DNA of 7,272 nucleotides. Source: Thermoplasmata archaeon (GTDB lineage: Archaea; Thermoplasmatota; Thermoplasmata; GCA-020350865). Below the pieces are notes generated by a model that saw only the letters and a program-made list of their open reading frames with translations, searched no databases and was not told the origin of the DNA. Position numbers and translations under genes: made by a program. The DNA lies in NCBI GenBank assembly GCA_020350865.1, contig CP070726.1, positions 11,634-18,905 of the forward strand. The letters run 5' to 3'. Of the stretch, positions 4,365 to 7,272 are shown one piece after another; position 1 is the stretch's first letter; each line of letters begins with the position of its first letter.

Positions 4365-7272
4365 ATGAAGAGGAAGATAGCCACAATTTGGATATGCATG
4401 GCGATGGTGTTCGGCTTTGTTGTTATCGTGGATGTCATCACAGATTTTACACCCACGGTTAGGACAACCACGCTGTATGTCAATACTACAGGCGATAATG
4501 GGGGTTACACGAGCATCCAGGATGCGATAAATGCCTCTCATGATGGAGATACGGTGTTCGTCTATAATGGGACTTATTACGAGAATGTGGTTGTAAACAA
4601 GACTATAAACTTAATGGGGGAGGATAAGGATCTGACTGTTATCGATGGCGGTGATATCGGAGATGTCATAAGGGTTGTCGCAGACTGGGTAAACATAAGC
4701 GGTTTCACTGTAACAGGAAGTGGGAATAGTCAATATAACTCGGGGATATCGATTTCTCCATCCGCAACATCCCTGAATTATGATCATCCTCCTACCTTGA
4801 CACCCAGTTCATATGTACCGCGACAACTGACATTTGCTAATAATTATGAAGGTGGACCTGCATTTCACCCAGATGGAAGAAAAATCGCGTACGAATTTTA
4901 TGAGGGGGGATCACCCAAAACCAACATATGGGTCATGGACATTGATGGAACGAATAAGACAAGGTTGACAGCAGAACCGAAATTCGAGCAATCCCCACAT
5001 TATAGCCCGGACGGAAAAAAAATAGCTTATACTTCGTATCTTGCGGGGGGAGGGGACTGGCAAATACATACCATGGATTCAGATGGCTCCAACAAGACGC
5101 AATTGACAACTGAAAGTCGTCGATATTATTCTCCGATATACCACCCCACAAATACCAAGATATATTACGTAGATGGTGATGTAGACGATATCTTCTATAT
5201 GGACCAAGACGGAACCAATGTGACCAGGGTAACGAACTTCGGTGATGCGTCCGGACAGAGCATTTGTTTCAGCCCCGATGGAAATTACCTCCTCTATCCC
5301 ACCTACCATTCCAATCTCTGGAGGGTGGATCTCGAATCCCTTGACAGGGTGGCAATAGGCGGTCCTGGTTTTTACGGTCCCGAGTATTCAAAAGATGGAA
5401 CAAAAATAGCATATTTTGTGAATACCGGCTCCCCAAGGACTCCTTACATCATGGATTCAGATGGAACAAACAATACCTATCTACAGACCCAATATTATGT
5501 ATCTGCTTATTCCACAATCAACGGACAATGGGATATAGCATTTGATTCAGAACAGGATGGGGGAGATTACCGGGATATCTGGATATTGGATAAAAGACCT
5601 TTTGTAAGCTCTATTAAAATATCGGAAAGATCGGGGCAGTTAACAATTGAAATACATTTCAATGAGCAAATGAATAAGTCATCGGTTGAAAATGCTTTTG
5701 TAGTGAAAAATAAGGTTACAGATGAGCTGGTAAACGGTACATTCCGTTGGAATGCATATAGAGATGTTCTAATATTTCAATCCCGAAATATGTTAGATTA
5801 TGTAACAGAATATATTGCGAACCTGACATACAATTGCACGGATGATAATGACAACATGCTTGAAAGGAATTATTCGTGGGTTTTTCAACTGCCTTTTACT
5901 CCTTACATTCATGAAAGTCATTGTAGTATATCCAACTGCAATGTGGAATTCAACGGTGGATTTGGAGTTCTTATTAACTGGTCGATGAATAATACGATAT
6001 TTGAAAATACCATTCACTCCAATGATTTCTACGGTATTTATATAAACCATTCCCTATCAAATAAAGTCCATGGCAACAATATATCGAACAACTCGTACGG
6101 TATCTTTCTAAAGAATGGAGCTAATAGCAATAAAATCACGGAGAATAATATCTCTTTAAATAAAATTCACGGCCTTGAAATGGATTATTCACTCGGGAAT
6201 ATCCTCATGGGCAACAATGTCTCCAAAAATAACTATACTGGCATCTTTCTACTAGTTTCCCATAAAAATGCAGTTATCGACAACAATGCCAGTTCCAACA
6301 ACGGAGCCGGAATATATCTCCATGGATCAAATAGCAACGATATTGATAGCAACCAAGCCATAAATAACAGTGTGGGGATCTATCTAATTGCACTTTCTAG
6401 ATACAATGATTTATCTCGTAACAATATTTCATCAAACAGTGAACGCGGTGTTTTTTTAGACTGGTGCGAATCGAACAATATCATAAATAATAGGATTCTA
6501 TTGAATAACCTCACTGGTATCTGTTTAATTCAGAATTCTGACGGCAACAATATCTTGGAAAATAACATCTCGAAAAACCTGTATGGTATCGAACTTCTTT
6601 CGTCCTCAGGTAACAAGATATATCATAATGATTTTGTAAATAATACGAATCAGGCATCCGAACCTTCAATGAGTGTTAATAACTGGGACGACGGGTATCC
6701 TTCCGGCGGTAATTACTGGTCGGATTATTCGGGGATCGATATCTATAAAGGCCCCAACCAGGACATCCCCGGAAGCGATCACATAGGGGACTCGAACTTC
6801 ACAATCGATTCCGATTCGATTGACCGTTATCCATTGATGCAGCCATACAAACCGCTTGAAGATTATATTATCTTATACGAAGGTTGGAACCTTATTTCAA
6901 TCCCAATGATCCAAATTGAGCAGAATTTAACCAGGGTTCTCGGTTCAATAGATGGGTTGTATGATGCCGTACAATGGTATGATATAACTGATACAAATGA
7001 CCACTGGAAGCATAACAGGGTCGGCAAACCATTTGGGAATGATTTGTTCGAGCTCAATGAAACCAGGGGCTTCTGGATTCACATCACCCAACCTGGGGCA
7101 ACTATTTTCATCTATAACGGCACCCAGCTAATCTCAAACCAAACCATAATCCTCCACCCAGGGTGGAACATGGTGGGCTATCCTTCCTTGAGCAGTAAAA
7201 ATAGAACCGCAGCCCTAAACAACCTGACTTTCGGTACGCACGTTGATGCCGTTTGGACGTACAATACCGTCA
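4365..7272 (+). CDS. Large exported protein: parallel beta-helix (NosD-type) with inserted TolB-like propeller and Ig-like domain, 3' end missing
   Basis: Open from ATG 4365 to the window end (969 codons seen). Residues 1-27 are a signal peptide or anchor (MKRK then a hydrophobic run). Residues 37-140 form the start of a pectate-lyase-like helix (LYVNTTGDNGGYTSIQDAIN, GDTVFVYNGTYYENVVV, INLMGEDKDLTVIDGG). Residues about 150-410 are a six-bladed TolB/PD40 propeller with repeated F/YSPDGxKIAY and WxMDxDGTNxTxLT motifs; RQLT before blade 1 looks like the closing strand. Residues 411-510 resemble a Big_5/SbsA Ig-like domain (IHFNEQMNKSSV). Residues 516-770 resume the beta-helix with about ten 22-24-residue turns (GIYI..SxxNxIxxNNIS). 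Residues 772-800 carry the NosD-type NNWDDGYPSGGNYWSDY motif. From 831 a domain with GWN at 840-842 and 933-935 begins and is cut by the window. There are many N-x-S/T sites, as expected for a glycosylated archaeal surface protein. No enzymatic residues are evident; carbohydrate or surface binding is a guess. Confidence 0.88.
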   Translation, partial: MKRKIATIWICMAMVFGFVVIVDVITDFTPTVRTTTLYVNTTGDNGGYTSIQDAINASHDGDTVFVYNGTYYENVVVNKTINLMGEDKDLTVIDGGDIGDVIRVVADWVNISGFTVTGSGNSQYNSGISISPSATSLNYDHPPTLTPSSYVPRQLTFANNYEGGPAFHPDGRKIAYEFYEGGSPKTNIWVMDIDGTNKTRLTAEPKFEQSPHYSPDGKKIAYTSYLAGGGDWQIHTMDSDGSNKTQLTTESRRYYSPIYHPTNTKIYYVDGDVDDIFYMDQDGTNVTRVTNFGDASGQSICFSPDGNYLLYPTYHSNLWRVDLESLDRVAIGGPGFYGPEYSKDGTKIAYFVNTGSPRTPYIMDSDGTNNTYLQTQYYVSAYSTINGQWDIAFDSEQDGGDYRDIWILDKRPFVSSIKISERSGQLTIEIHFNEQMNKSSVENAFVVKNKVTDELVNGTFRWNAYRDVLIFQSRNMLDYVTEYIANLTYNCTDDNDNMLERNYSWVFQLPFTPYIHESHCSISNCNVEFNGGFGVLINWSMNNTIFENTIHSNDFYGIYINHSLSNKVHGNNISNNSYGIFLKNGANSNKITENNISLNKIHGLEMDYSLGNILMGNNVSKNNYTGIFLLVSHKNAVIDNNASSNNGAGIYLHGSNSNDIDSNQAINNSVGIYLIALSRYNDLSRNNISSNSERGVFLDWCESNNIINNRILLNNLTGICLIQNSDGNNILENNISKNLYGIELLSSSGNKIYHNDFVNNTNQASEPSMSVNNWDDGYPSGGNYWSDYSGIDIYKGPNQDIPGSDHIGDSNFTIDSDSIDRYPLMQPYKPLEDYIILYEGWNLISIPMIQIEQNLTRVLGSIDGLYDAVQWYDITDTNDHWKHNRVGKPFGNDLFELNETRGFWIHITQPGATIFIYNGTQLISNQTIILHPGWNMVGYPSLSSKNRTAALNNLTFGTHVDAVWTYNTV

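Noticed and set aside
4361..4459. ATG at 4361 as the start of a small acidic protein
   Set aside because: That frame closes after about 32 codons at TAG, while the ATG at 4365 opens a frame of at least 969 codons starting with a signal peptide.
5793..6050. Minus-strand open frames within the beta-helix gene (also 4933-5151, 5079-5309, 6863-7057)
   Set aside because: They are antisense to a continuous large coding frame with clear repeated motifs and show no family features or ribosome sites.
5930..6660. Periodic AT-rich repeats suggestive of a CRISPR array or satellite
   Set aside because: The period of about 66-72 bases is in frame and imperfect, and it reflects 22-24-residue beta-helix turns; there are no identical repeats with unique spacers.

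Overview
The window looks archaeal, most likely a euryarchaeote of the Thermoplasmata type or a relative. The reasons are TATA-like boxes upstream of genes, TTG and GTG starts backed by Shine-Dalgarno sequences, a probable leaderless gene, and a large secreted NosD-type beta-helix protein with the NNWDDGYPSGGNYWSDY ending that is common in archaeal surface proteins. The lineage is an inference from style, not a marker gene.

Layout. Positions 1-867 (+) hold the 3' part of an AT-rich membrane-protein gene. It is built from a 192-residue repeating unit: two membrane helices followed by a small soluble domain. Positions 868-992 hold no intact gene but contain a 72-bp relic (890-961, minus strand) of the 3' end of an acyl-CoA carboxylase gene. 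Positions 993-4127 are a GC-richer four-gene operon on the minus strand, read in this order: biotin carrier protein, AUH-like enoyl-CoA hydratase, carboxyltransferase subunit of a biotin-dependent acyl-CoA carboxylase, and a DUF2284 cysteine-rich metal-binding protein. Positions 4128-4364 are a divergent promoter region with several inverted repeats. From 4365 (+) to the window end runs a gene for a large exported protein (969 codons visible, still open).

How the genes work together. The carrier, carboxyltransferase and hydratase together resemble the leucine-degradation step pair: 3-methylcrotonyl-CoA is carboxylated to 3-methylglutaconyl-CoA, which is then hydrated. The carboxyltransferase active-site region and the hydratase C-terminus both look closer to MCC-beta and AUH than to propionyl-CoA carboxylase and generic crotonases. 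No biotin carboxylase is encoded here, so it must lie elsewhere, or the complex works as a decarboxylase. DUF2284 is translationally coupled to the carboxyltransferase and may serve the same pathway in an unknown way.

Most notable points: (1) the secreted protein appears to have a six-bladed TolB-like propeller plus an Ig-like domain inserted inside one continuous parallel beta-helix; (2) the DUF2284 gene is flanked by 92%-identical direct repeats of the carboxylase 3' end, whose differences fall almost all at third codon positions; (3) the membrane-protein gene ends abruptly where its internal repeat ends and base composition shifts, suggesting a recombination junction near 822-889.
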